Shown piece by piece: positions 1-6,321 of a stretch of 9,297 nt of DNA (the first letter of the stretch is position 1; each line of letters opens with the position of its first letter). This DNA comes from Planctomycetota bacterium. GTDB lineage: Bacteria > Planctomycetota > Phycisphaerae > UBA1845. A program made the translations under genes and the position numbers. A model generated the notes under the pieces. It was given only the letters and a program-made list of their open reading frames with translations, was not told the DNA's origin and searched no databases. Where the stretch lies: positions 1-9,297 of the forward strand of contig JADFRO010000096.1 in NCBI GenBank assembly GCA_022561255.1. The letters are read 5' to 3'.

Positions 1-263
1 CAAAACGCAGCCGTCCCCGGTGTATCCAACAGATTGACGTGAAGTTTGTTATGGGAAAGATAAGCGACCGCCGAGTCGAGCGACGAACCCTTCTCCTTCG
101 ACTCCTCGGACGTGTCGAGCATGGACGTACCGTCCGGGACACTTCCCAACCTGCTGGTGACGCCGACCTTAAACAGCAGCGCCTCCGCAAGCGAGGTCTT
201 GCCCGACCCGCTGTGGCCAACGATCGCAATGTTTCGGAACAGAGCCGTTTCGAGAAGAGCCAT
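1..263 (-). CDS. EF-G-like translational GTPase (EF-G paralogue), N-terminal part; 3' end outside window
   Basis: This is the first 87 codons of a ribosome-associated GTPase of the elongation factor G class; the gene continues past the left edge. The translation begins MALLETALFRNIAIVGHSG. It has a P-loop GHSGSGKT at residues 16-23 and a G3 motif DTPG near residues 80-83. Two departures from canonical EF-G point to the EF-G-2/FusA2-like subfamily: the switch I region reads SKEKGSSL where EF-G has an ERGITI-type motif, and the residue after DTPG is Thr instead of the conserved His. The ATG at 263-261 is secure: an in-frame TGA lies two codons upstream, and GGGAG sits 6 bases before the start. 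It is divergent from pyrB. Assignment to the translational GTPases is firm; whether it translocates on ribosomes or has a specialised role cannot be told from this fragment. Confidence 0.85.
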   Translation of the reverse strand, partial: MALLETALFRNIAIVGHSGSGKTSLAEALLFKVGVTSRLGSVPDGTSMLDTSEESKEKGSSLDSAVAYLSHNKLHVNLLDTPGTAAF

Positions 264-577
264 CCTTCACTCCCAAAGGCGAACAGATTCCTGATGTCGT
301 GTCGTTCCCAACCGGGCCCGACGAAGCGTCGACCGACGCGGGAACCTCCAATGGTAGCGGAATCGACACCCACCCGCTAGCACAACACCGACAGGCCTAG
401 GAACACGCTCCGGTGAGCCACGGAGGTCAGATCCTCGAACGGTTACCGCTGCTTGCGACGCCGCCCCCTTGACAAACCGCGGCCTTTGCTGTCAACTACG
501 TCGATTCCATTCGGCGGGATCCACAAGAAAATCGTTCTTGAGACGGGGTGGGCTGTGCGCGCCTCGGGGACACTGGC
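264..577. other. Divergent intergenic region between the EF-G-like gene and pyrB
   Basis: This 314-base stretch separates two divergent genes and should carry promoters for both. On the plus strand a perfect TTGACA occurs at 469-474. On the minus side I see no convincing -35/-10 pair before the GGGAG ribosome-binding site of the EF-G-like gene. Small palindromes are present (CGGGCCCG at 313-320; CGACG-AAG-CGTCG at 319-331) but are too short to call operators in GC-rich DNA. The open frames here run antisense to, or overlap, the flanking genes and resemble nothing I recognise. Confidence 0.6.
469..497 (+). promoter_or_regulatory. Possible sigma70 promoter for pyrB
   Basis: A perfect -35 hexamer TTGACA (469-474) is followed after 17 bases by TCAACT (492-497), which matches TATAAT at only three of six positions and lacks the key second-position A. 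Transcription would start near 504, giving a leader of about 74 bases before the pyrB ATG. The weak -10 makes this tentative. Confidence 0.35.
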
Positions 578-1687
578 ATGCAGACCGTGAACATGAAACC
601 CGCGACATCGGCGCACAGCGATACAGCTCACCGCGTCACCGCACTCAATCGCAACGACCAACCCTTCCACGTCGTCCTCGCACAACAGTTCGATAGGCCG
701 ATGATGGACCAGCTTTGCCAGCTCGCCGACATGATCCGCACGATCGCCAACTCGCGGCAGGGGAGCCGTTTTCTCCGCACTCTGCTGAATCATCGCCGTG
801 CGATGCTCTACTTCATTCAGCCCTCGACGCGAACTTTTCTATCGTTCACGGCCGCATGCCAAATCGTGGGGCTACCTTACAACTCCGTACGCGACCGATC
901 GACGTCATCGGAGGTGAAGGGCGAATCGGAAGACGACACGATCCGCACGTTCAGCCAATACTTCGACCTGATCATCATGCGCCATCCCATGGAAGGATTC
1001 GCCGAACACGTCGCGACGATGCTGAACAACATGCCTCGCACCATCCCGGTGATCAACGCCGGTTCGGGCAAGGACCAACACCCCACCCAGGCCCTGCTCG
1101 ACATCTACACCCTCTACCGCAGCCTCGCGGATCCGCAGGACGCGCGCACCGGACCGCGGTATACGCGCAACGTCTTCGCCGGTAAGACCATCGCATTCGT
1201 GGGCGACCTCAAACGGGGGCGAACCGTCCGATCGCTCGCCTACCTTCTTTGCAGGTACCCCGGGGTGCGTCTGGTGTTTGTTTCACCGCCGGAGCTGAAA
1301 ATCGGCGAGGACATCCTGGAGTACCTGACGCGCCACGACATCGAGTACGACGTCGCCGAGGACCTGCGAACCTCGATCGGCGAATACGACGCTGTCTACA
1401 TGACCCGTCTGCAGGACGAGCACGACGTCGACGGGGAGTCGAAATCGATCGATTATGACAGATACTCCATCACCCGCGAGATGATGCCGGACTTCAAGCC
1501 GAACCTGGCCATCCTCCACCCCCTACCCCGCCGCAACGAACTCGACGCCCGGCTCGACGCCACACCCTATGCCAAATACTGGCAGCAAGTGCGCAACGGC
1601 ATGTGGATGCGAGCGGCTCTCATCGCCTCGATTTTCAACGTCGACGTCCCCATCCGCGACCACTACCAGGCGTATTATACGTTCTGA
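578..1687 (+). CDS. pyrB: Aspartate carbamoyltransferase catalytic chain
   Basis: This enzyme joins carbamoyl phosphate and L-aspartate to give N-carbamoyl-aspartate, the committed step of pyrimidine synthesis in the cytoplasm. Visible signatures are the carbamoyl-phosphate loop SxRTxxSF (STRTFLSF, residues 83-90), the 80s-type loop with Lys114 (SSEVKGES), MRHP at 134-137, HPTQ at 168-171, GDLKRGRTVRSL at 209-220, the aspartate-loop MTRLQ at 275-279 and HPLPR at 314-318. All expected catalytic residues appear present. At 369 residues it is longer than the roughly 310 of E. coli PyrB; the extra length lies in the N-terminal 28 residues, an insertion near 183-200 and the C-terminal tail. I chose ATG 578 because GGGGA ends 7 bases upstream; the frame is open to GTG 548, which has no good SD. 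No pyrI regulatory chain or other pyr gene is adjacent. Identification is very secure. Confidence 0.95.
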   Translation: MQTVNMKPATSAHSDTAHRVTALNRNDQPFHVVLAQQFDRPMMDQLCQLADMIRTIANSRQGSRFLRTLLNHRRAMLYFIQPSTRTFLSFTAACQIVGLPYNSVRDRSTSSEVKGESEDDTIRTFSQYFDLIIMRHPMEGFAEHVATMLNNMPRTIPVINAGSGKDQHPTQALLDIYTLYRSLADPQDARTGPRYTRNVFAGKTIAFVGDLKRGRTVRSLAYLLCRYPGVRLVFVSPPELKIGEDILEYLTRHDIEYDVAEDLRTSIGEYDAVYMTRLQDEHDVDGESKSIDYDRYSITREMMPDFKPNLAILHPLPRRNELDARLDATPYAKYWQQVRNGMWMRAALIASIFNVDVPIRDHYQAYYTF

Positions 1688-1736
1688 CCCGCCTGATCGT
1701 CCCATTCGCGCGAGCGCCTCGAAGACCCCGCAGCGC

Positions 1737-1765
1737 TTGACGTATCTCGCGTTTGCGCGTAAACT
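1737..1765 (+). promoter_or_regulatory. Sigma70-type promoter for purF
   Basis: TTGACG (1737-1742) and TAAACT (1760-1765) are separated by exactly 17 bases. The -35 matches consensus at 5 of 6 positions, and the -10 at 4 of 6 including the key second-position A and final T. Predicted transcription start is near 1772, giving a leader of about 46 bases, too short for a purine riboswitch. It implies purF is transcribed independently of pyrB. Confidence 0.65.
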
Positions 1766-1817
1766 AAGCTTCTGGTAGGCCTTGTGACCGCGTAGCCGAG
1801 GGTGTTAAAACCAGCCC

Positions 1818-3242
1818 GTGCAAGATTCGTCGATTCGACATCATTGCGGCCTCTTCGGAATTTGGGGCCACGACGAGGCTGTCCCCCTCACCCACCTAGG
1901 CCTCTACGCCCAACAACACCGAGGCCAGGAATCCGCGGGCATCGTTTCGACCAACGGCGAATACCTGCTCCGCCACGCCGGATTGGGACTGGTCAACGAG
2001 GTTTTCGATCGCAAATCCCTCGAACAAATTCGCGGCCGCGTCGCCATAGGCCACTGCAGATACTCGACCACCGGCGCTTGCACCGAATCCAACACCCAAC
2101 CGCTGCTCTTTTCCTTCGCAAGCGGACAGGTCGCCATCGCCCACAACGGCAACCTTATCAACGCCGCCCTTCTCCGCCGAAACTACGAGGAAGTTGGGCA
2201 CATTTTCCAGACCACCAGCGATACCGAGGTCATCATCCACCTGCTGGCCAAGCCCACTCATAGGGACAAGGATCAGCCGCTTAACCACGTGTTGAACCAT
2301 CTTCAAGGGGCGTACTCGCTACTGCTCTTGTTTCCGGACCGGATGGTCGCAGTACGAGACCCATTGGGCTTTCGCCCGCTCTGCCTGGGCACGACCGAGT
2401 GCGGCGCTACCGTCGTAGCGTCGGAGACGAAAGCGTTCGACATGATCGGCGCGAAGTACGTCCGCGAGATCGAGCCGGGTGAGATCGTAACGATCACGGA
2501 TGAAGGTGTAGTCAGTCGCCGATTCGGGGGCGACACCGGCGGCCGAGGCGCCGCGTGCATTTTTGAACAGATTTACTTCGCCGACCCGGCCAGTCTCGTA
2601 TTCGGTGAAAACGTCCATCTCGTCCGCGTAGCCATGGGTCGGCGACTCGTTAAAGAGGCGCCCGTCGACGCGGACCTGGTCGTACCCATTCCCAACTGCG
2701 GGCAATGCGCCGCCGGCGGTTACGCCCAGGAAAGCAAGATCCCCTACGGCAGGGCGTTTACGACGAGTTACTACACCGGCCGATCGTTTATCATGCCGAC
2801 CCAAGCCGACCGCGACCTCGCCGTAAAGATGAAGCTCACCGTGATCAAGGAGGCCGTCGCCGGCAAGCGGCTTATCGTTGTCGAGGATTCCGTCGTCCGC
2901 GGCACCACAACGCGGGGCAAAATCGGGGCACTCAGGGACGCCGGTGCCAAGGAAATCCATCTGCGTGTCGCCAGTCCGCCCATTCGCCACGCGTGCTACT
3001 TCGGGATTGATTTTCCAAACCCAAAGGAGCTCATCGCCAACACGCGATCCGTGGATGAGATCCGAGACTTCCTCGGTGTCGACTCGCTCCATTACATCTC
3101 TCACGAAGGAATGCTATCCTGCGTGAAGATGGCCAGGGAAAAGTACTGCACCGCGTGTTTCTCGGGCGACTACCCGATGGACGTCAAAGAGCCGGTCGAA
3201 AAATTCGCACTGGAACGCGGACAGCTTCGCATGTTCACGTAG
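1818..3242 (+). CDS. purF: Amidophosphoribosyltransferase (glutamine PRPP amidotransferase)
   Basis: This cytoplasmic enzyme makes 5-phosphoribosylamine from PRPP and glutamine, the first step of de novo purine synthesis. The class II glutaminase domain follows a 9-residue propeptide; Cys10 (HHCGLFGIWGH) would be the N-terminal nucleophile after cleavage, with HRGQESAG at 34-41 and HNGN at 109-112. The C-terminal phosphoribosyltransferase domain carries the PRPP motif VVEDSVVRGTT at 354-364. Four cysteines at 247, 393, 444 and 447 sit where B. subtilis-type PurF binds its 4Fe-4S cluster (CIFEQIYFA, ACYFGID, CTACF). Its 474 residues match that subfamily. The GTG start is forced: an in-frame TAA lies three codons upstream at 1806-1808 and no other start precedes Cys10. 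The best SD (GAGG, 1798-1801) is unusually far away at 16 bases. The PRTase residues near 291-295 and 316-322 differ from the versions I recall. Confidence 0.95.
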   Translation: MQDSSIRHHCGLFGIWGHDEAVPLTHLGLYAQQHRGQESAGIVSTNGEYLLRHAGLGLVNEVFDRKSLEQIRGRVAIGHCRYSTTGACTESNTQPLLFSFASGQVAIAHNGNLINAALLRRNYEEVGHIFQTTSDTEVIIHLLAKPTHRDKDQPLNHVLNHLQGAYSLLLLFPDRMVAVRDPLGFRPLCLGTTECGATVVASETKAFDMIGAKYVREIEPGEIVTITDEGVVSRRFGGDTGGRGAACIFEQIYFADPASLVFGENVHLVRVAMGRRLVKEAPVDADLVVPIPNCGQCAAGGYAQESKIPYGRAFTTSYYTGRSFIMPTQADRDLAVKMKLTVIKEAVAGKRLIVVEDSVVRGTTTRGKIGALRDAGAKEIHLRVASPPIRHACYFGIDFPNPKELIANTRSVDEIRDFLGVDSLHYISHEGMLSCVKMAREKYCTACFSGDYPMDVKEPVEKFALERGQLRMFT

Positions 3243-3281
3243 CGCCGCTGCGCCGTTTCCCGAACGGTTACCGTAATTCCG

Positions 3282-3367
3282 TCCCCCCTTGCCAAGGGGG
3301 GACTACAGGGGGGGCTGTCGCATTGGTCAAGAACCTCCCCCGACCCCTCCTTGGTAAGCAGGGGAGA
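3282..3367. repeat. G/C-run inverted-repeat element between purF and the M20 gene
   Basis: The left arm (3282-3316) and right arm (3332-3367) are imperfect reverse complements, about 35 bases each, separated by about 16 bases. The left arm itself contains the odd palindrome CCCCCCTTG-C-CAAGGGGGG at 3283-3301, and the right arm has the matching CCCCTCCTTGGTAAGCAGGGG pattern on the other side. The whole could fold into one long cruciform or RNA hairpin. Similar C-run/TTG/CAAG/G-run elements are, as I recall, scattered between genes in many bacterial genomes. No T-tract follows in the pattern of a classical terminator, although the purF transcript would enter it. No coding sequence is involved, and no second copy occurs in this window. 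Confidence 0.7.
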
Positions 3368-3450
3368 AAAAACTCGAACGCCGGTTGTGGAGACGAAACA
3401 ACGAACCCGTACGCCCCGGCTCATGACGAGCCCGGTAGTTGGAGAAACCC

Positions 3451-4881
3451 ATGACGAAGAAACTTTTCGCACGCACGATCGTAGCCCTATGCTTCACCCC
3501 CGTCATAGCCGTGGCGGTCGACGCCGCGAATAAGAACGCCGCCATCGACTCCGTCGAGAAGCACCGCCAAGAGTTGATTCGCCTCAGCGATCAGATTTGG
3601 CGATTCGCTGAGACCGCGCTACGCGAGACGAAATCCGCTCGCGTTCTAGCGGATTACGCCCAAGACCAGGGCTTCACCGTCGAGCGCGGCGTGTCGAAAA
3701 TGCCCACCGCCTTTGTCGCAACCTACGGTAGTGGAAGACCGATCATTGGCATCATGGGCGAGTTCGACGCCCTTCCGGGACTTTCCCAAAAATCCGTCCC
3801 CCAAAAAGAGGTGTTGACCCCCGGCGCCGCCGGCCACGGCTGCGGACATAACATGTTCGGCGCAGCAAGCCTGGGCGCAGCGATCGCCGTCAAGGAATTG
3901 ATTCAAGCCGGAAAACTCAAAGGAACGATCCGCTTCTACGGCACGCCGGCTGAAGAATCCGTCGGCGGGAAGATTTACATGGCGCGGGACGGACTTTTCC
4001 GCGACGTCGACGTCTGCCTCGCCTGGCATCCGTCCGACAAAACGCGGGCCGATACGAAGAGTTCCATGGCGCTGATCGATTTCGTGATCGAGTTTTACGG
4101 CCAAGCGGCACACGCCGCCGCCGATCCGTGGAACGGGCGCAGCGCGCTCGACGCACTCGAGCTGTTCACACACGGGCTCAACATGCTGCGCGAGCACGTC
4201 AAACCCACTGTGCGAATGCACTACGCCATCGTGGCCACAACGCCCGTCCCCAACATCGTCCCTGAATACACCAAACTCTGGGTCTGGGTGCGAGATTGGA
4301 CGCGCGAGGGCGTCGACGACGTCTTCCAGCGCGTCAAGAAAATCGCCGACGGTGCGGCACTGATGGCCGGCGTCGAGCACGAGCTCAGCGTTCTCGGCGG
4401 CGACTACGAGCTTCTCGTCAACATGACGGGCGCCAAGCTTCTTCACAAAAACCTTCTGCACCTCGGACCGATCGAATATACGGAAGAAGAGCAGGCGTTC
4501 GCCCGAGCGATTCAGCGGGCTACCGGAAAACCGGAGAAAGGCGTCGACGGAGAGATCAAACCGGTCGAAGGTCAAAAGCAGGAGGGCGGATCGACCGACG
4601 TCGGCGACATCAGTTGGAACGTTCCGACGCTGCACCTCTCGGTTACGACAGCTCCGGTCGACACACCCTGGCATTCCTGGCCGGTCGTCGCCTGCGGCGG
4701 CATGTCGATCGGACACAAGGGCATGATCTACGCAGCTAAGGCGCTCGCCGCGACCATGGTCGATCTATTTGAGGATGAGAGCACGCGAAAGATGATCCAA
4801 GCGGAATTTAAGGAGAAAGTCGCGGGGCACGTCTGGGATCCCTACATCCCGGACGGCCCACCGCCCGTGCCGACGGATTAG
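3451..4881 (+). CDS. Exported M20-family amidohydrolase, AbgB-like
   Basis: This is a predicted zinc-dependent hydrolase of the M20D type, cutting an amide bond in an N-acyl amino acid or aminobenzoyl-glutamate-like substrate. Residues 1-25 look like a signal peptide: MTKK, a hydrophobic core (IVALCFTPVIAVAV), then a possible site after VDA. This places the enzyme outside the cytoplasm, unlike E. coli AbgB. Metal-site motifs are GHGCGHN (128-134; Cys131, His133), the PAEE pair Glu168/Glu169, His193 in AWHP, and His422 in GHKG. GEFDALPGL at 103-111 and GSTDVGDISWNVP (380-392) are strongly AbgB-like. The dimerisation/lid domain lies about 208-320. At 476 residues the length is typical. ATG 3451 has GGAG 6 bases upstream; the TTG at 3439 lies across that SD and is rejected. 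It sits between purF and purM but has no obvious purine role. The exact substrate is unknown. Confidence 0.85.
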   Translation: MTKKLFARTIVALCFTPVIAVAVDAANKNAAIDSVEKHRQELIRLSDQIWRFAETALRETKSARVLADYAQDQGFTVERGVSKMPTAFVATYGSGRPIIGIMGEFDALPGLSQKSVPQKEVLTPGAAGHGCGHNMFGAASLGAAIAVKELIQAGKLKGTIRFYGTPAEESVGGKIYMARDGLFRDVDVCLAWHPSDKTRADTKSSMALIDFVIEFYGQAAHAAADPWNGRSALDALELFTHGLNMLREHVKPTVRMHYAIVATTPVPNIVPEYTKLWVWVRDWTREGVDDVFQRVKKIADGAALMAGVEHELSVLGGDYELLVNMTGAKLLHKNLLHLGPIEYTEEEQAFARAIQRATGKPEKGVDGEIKPVEGQKQEGGSTDVGDISWNVPTLHLSVTTAPVDTPWHSWPVVACGGMSIGHKGMIYAAKALAATMVDLFEDESTRKMIQAEFKEKVAGHVWDPYIPDGPPPVPTD

Positions 4882-4892
4882 CAATCCGTCGG
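4870..4892 (+). terminator. Perfect hairpin over the stop codon of the M20 gene, possible terminator
   Basis: CCGACGGATT (4870-4879) and AATCCGTCGG (4883-4892) are perfect reverse complements around a 3-base loop, and the TAG stop (4879-4881) sits at the apex. A short T-run (4900-4903) follows about 8 bases later, further than in classical intrinsic terminators. It may end transcription weakly or protect the mRNA 3' end. Confidence 0.4.
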
Positions 4893-4917
4893 GCGTCGAT
4901 TTTCGGCTGTTCTGAGC

Positions 4918-4935
4918 CGTGGGCTTTAGCCCGCG
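4918..4935. repeat. Short GGGC-TTTA-GCCC hairpin, possible dispersed repeat
   Basis: CGTGGGC (4918-4924), loop TTTA, GCCCGCG (4929-4935) forms a 7-base stem with one G-T pair. The core GTGGGCTTTAGCCC resembles, from memory, a short palindrome dispersed between genes in several bacterial lineages. It lies in the 156-base gap between the M20 gene and purM, just past the stop-codon hairpin; the rest of the gap shows only the weak purM promoter. Confidence 0.4.
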
Positions 4936-5017
4936 CGATTTCTCCACGTTCGATGTTACTCGAACGCAGGCGGCGTCCCGATCCTTTTTACCCCTCTTCA
5001 AGGAACGCACCCGACGT

Positions 5018-5023
5018 TATACT
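5018..5023 (+). promoter_or_regulatory. Possible -10 element for purM with a very short leader
   Basis: TATACT matches the -10 consensus at 5 of 6 positions. The correctly spaced -35 region (4995-5000, TCTTCA) matches only 3 of 6. If used, transcription would start near 5030, only about 8 bases before the purM ATG, so the message would be nearly leaderless. This fits the lack of any Shine-Dalgarno sequence there. Confidence 0.4.
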
Positions 5024-5037
5024 CTCGCTCAACGAAC

Positions 5038-6129
5038 ATGGCATCGAAGAACGGACAAGCAAAATCACGCGTTACGCCCCTAACCTACAAGAACGCCGGC
5101 GTGGATGTCGCAGCCAACACCCGCTGGGTCGGCGCAATCGAATCCGCGATGCGCAGCACCTACGGTCCCCGCGTATTCAAGAACCGCCACGGCGGGTTTT
5201 CCGGCTTGTTCCGCCTCGATTACGACGAACAACTCTTTCGGCGCAATTATCGAAAGCCCGTACTCGTGGGATGCACCGACGGCGTCGGCACGAAAATCCT
5301 GCTTGCCATCGAGATGAAACGCCTCTCGACCATCGGCATTGACTTGGTGGCGATGAACGTCAACGACCTGATTACGTGCGGGGCCGAACCGCTCTTTTTC
5401 CTCGACTACTTAGCCGTACACAAACTCGATCCCGCCCATTTGCAGGACGTGATCGAAGGCGTCGCGGACGGCTGCCGTCAGGCAGGCTGTGCGCTTCTCG
5501 GCGGCGAAACCGCTGAGATGCCCGACCTGTACAAGCGCGGAGATTTCGATCTGGCCGGTTTCGCTGTCGGCGTGGTTGAGTACCGCCAAGCGATCGATTC
5601 GACGCGCGTCTCGCCCGGAGACGTCATCATCGGGCTTCCCTCCAGCGGCGTTCACTCCAACGGCTACACGCTGGTGCGAAAGCTGATTCGTCGAAAGCGA
5701 TGCAAGCTGGACCAGGTTCACGACGAGTTGGGCGAGTCGCTCGGCGACGCGTTGCTTCGCCCCACCCGCATCTACGTCAACGCGGTGCAGGCCGTTCAGA
5801 ACGCTTACGCCGTCAAGCGCGTCGTCACGGGAATGGCCCACATCACAGGCGGCGGCCTCTGCGAAAACATCGCTCGCGCTATCCCGAGCGACTGCGACGC
5901 CGTGCTCCGAAAATCATCTTGGAAGGCGCCGCCGATTTTCGATTTTCTGCGCCGACTTGGCGTTAAGCAAAATGAGATGTTCAAGGTGTTCAACATGGGC
6001 ATCGGATTCATATTCACCGTCCGACCCTTTTTCGCCACCGGCGTTATGGAAGCGCTTCGCCGCGCCGGAGAGCAACCGGTGAAAATCGGCCGTGTGCGTC
6101 GCGGCCGAGGCCAGGTCATTATCCGTTAG
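5038..6129 (+). CDS. purM: Phosphoribosylformylglycinamidine cyclo-ligase (AIR synthetase)
   Basis: This cytoplasmic enzyme closes the imidazole ring of FGAM using ATP to give AIR, the fifth step of purine synthesis. Hallmarks in order are the N-terminal LTYKNAGVD (15-23), DGVGTK at 81-86, GIDLVAMNVND at 100-110 followed by CGAEPLFFLDY, GGETAEMPDLY at 155-165, PSSGVHSNGY at 201-210, AHITGGGLCEN at 267-277 and FNMGIGF at 318-324. The 363 residues slightly exceed the usual 345 or so. About 14 residues precede the conserved LTY motif, and an insertion around 41-70 follows GAIES. ATG 5038 is the only sensible start before LTYKNAG, but no SD lies near it; AAGGA at 5000-5004 is too far. No purN or other pur gene is adjacent, so purM is separated from purF by the M20 gene. 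Identification is very secure. Confidence 0.95.
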   Translation: MASKNGQAKSRVTPLTYKNAGVDVAANTRWVGAIESAMRSTYGPRVFKNRHGGFSGLFRLDYDEQLFRRNYRKPVLVGCTDGVGTKILLAIEMKRLSTIGIDLVAMNVNDLITCGAEPLFFLDYLAVHKLDPAHLQDVIEGVADGCRQAGCALLGGETAEMPDLYKRGDFDLAGFAVGVVEYRQAIDSTRVSPGDVIIGLPSSGVHSNGYTLVRKLIRRKRCKLDQVHDELGESLGDALLRPTRIYVNAVQAVQNAYAVKRVVTGMAHITGGGLCENIARAIPSDCDAVLRKSSWKAPPIFDFLRRLGVKQNEMFKVFNMGIGFIFTVRPFFATGVMEALRRAGEQPVKIGRVRRGRGQVIIR

Positions 6130-6230
6130 ACGGAATCACTACACACGCCGTCCCGCACGCGAACTACCCACGGCGATTTCGCCCAATCCACCGGGCACGC
6201 CCAAATACGCACCCCCGGCGAGCATTGCAG

Positions 6231-6259
6231 GTGACTTCGGACCACCCATCCGGTATAAT
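6231..6259 (+). promoter_or_regulatory. Sigma70-type promoter for the FecR-domain gene
   Basis: A perfect TATAAT (6254-6259) lies 17 bases after GTGACT (6231-6236), which matches the -35 consensus at 4 of 6. Transcription should start near 6266 and give a leader of about 56 bases before ATG 6322. It is the best -10 box in the window, so the FecR/LGG pair is probably transcribed apart from purM. Confidence 0.65.
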
Positions 6260-6321
6260 GTCCGCACCTGGGTGACAGCCCCACCCGTCTCACGTTCCGG
6301 GGCTGGTTGGACGTAATTCGA

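Noticed and set aside
319..331. CGACG-AAG-CGTCG hairpin in the EF-G/pyrB intergenic region
   Set aside because: Five-base stems like this arise often by chance at this base composition.
39..380. Plus-strand open frame opposite the EF-G-like gene
   Set aside because: It is a shadow of a gene with an intact P-loop and DTPG motif; the translation is arginine- and proline-rich and featureless.
548..577. Upstream GTG start for pyrB
   Set aside because: The frame is open, but ATG 578 has GGGGA at proper spacing and the added residues are not conserved ATCase sequence.
443..793. Minus-strand open frame overlapping the pyrB start
   Set aside because: Most of it is antisense to conserved pyrB sequence; there is no SD and no family resemblance.
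2319..3104. Antisense open frame of 261 codons opposite purF
   Set aside because: It is a shadow of purF codon bias, with no motif, promoter or SD that I can support.
3416..3435. CCGGCTC-ATGAC-GAGCCCGG near-palindrome before the M20 gene
   Set aside because: It is interrupted by one extra base and is short for GC-rich DNA; there is no independent sign that it is an operator.
3646..4716. Antisense open frame of 356 codons opposite the M20 gene
   Set aside because: It lies wholly inside a gene with clear family motifs; long antisense frames are expected in GC-rich codon usage, and the translation shows no recognisable domain.
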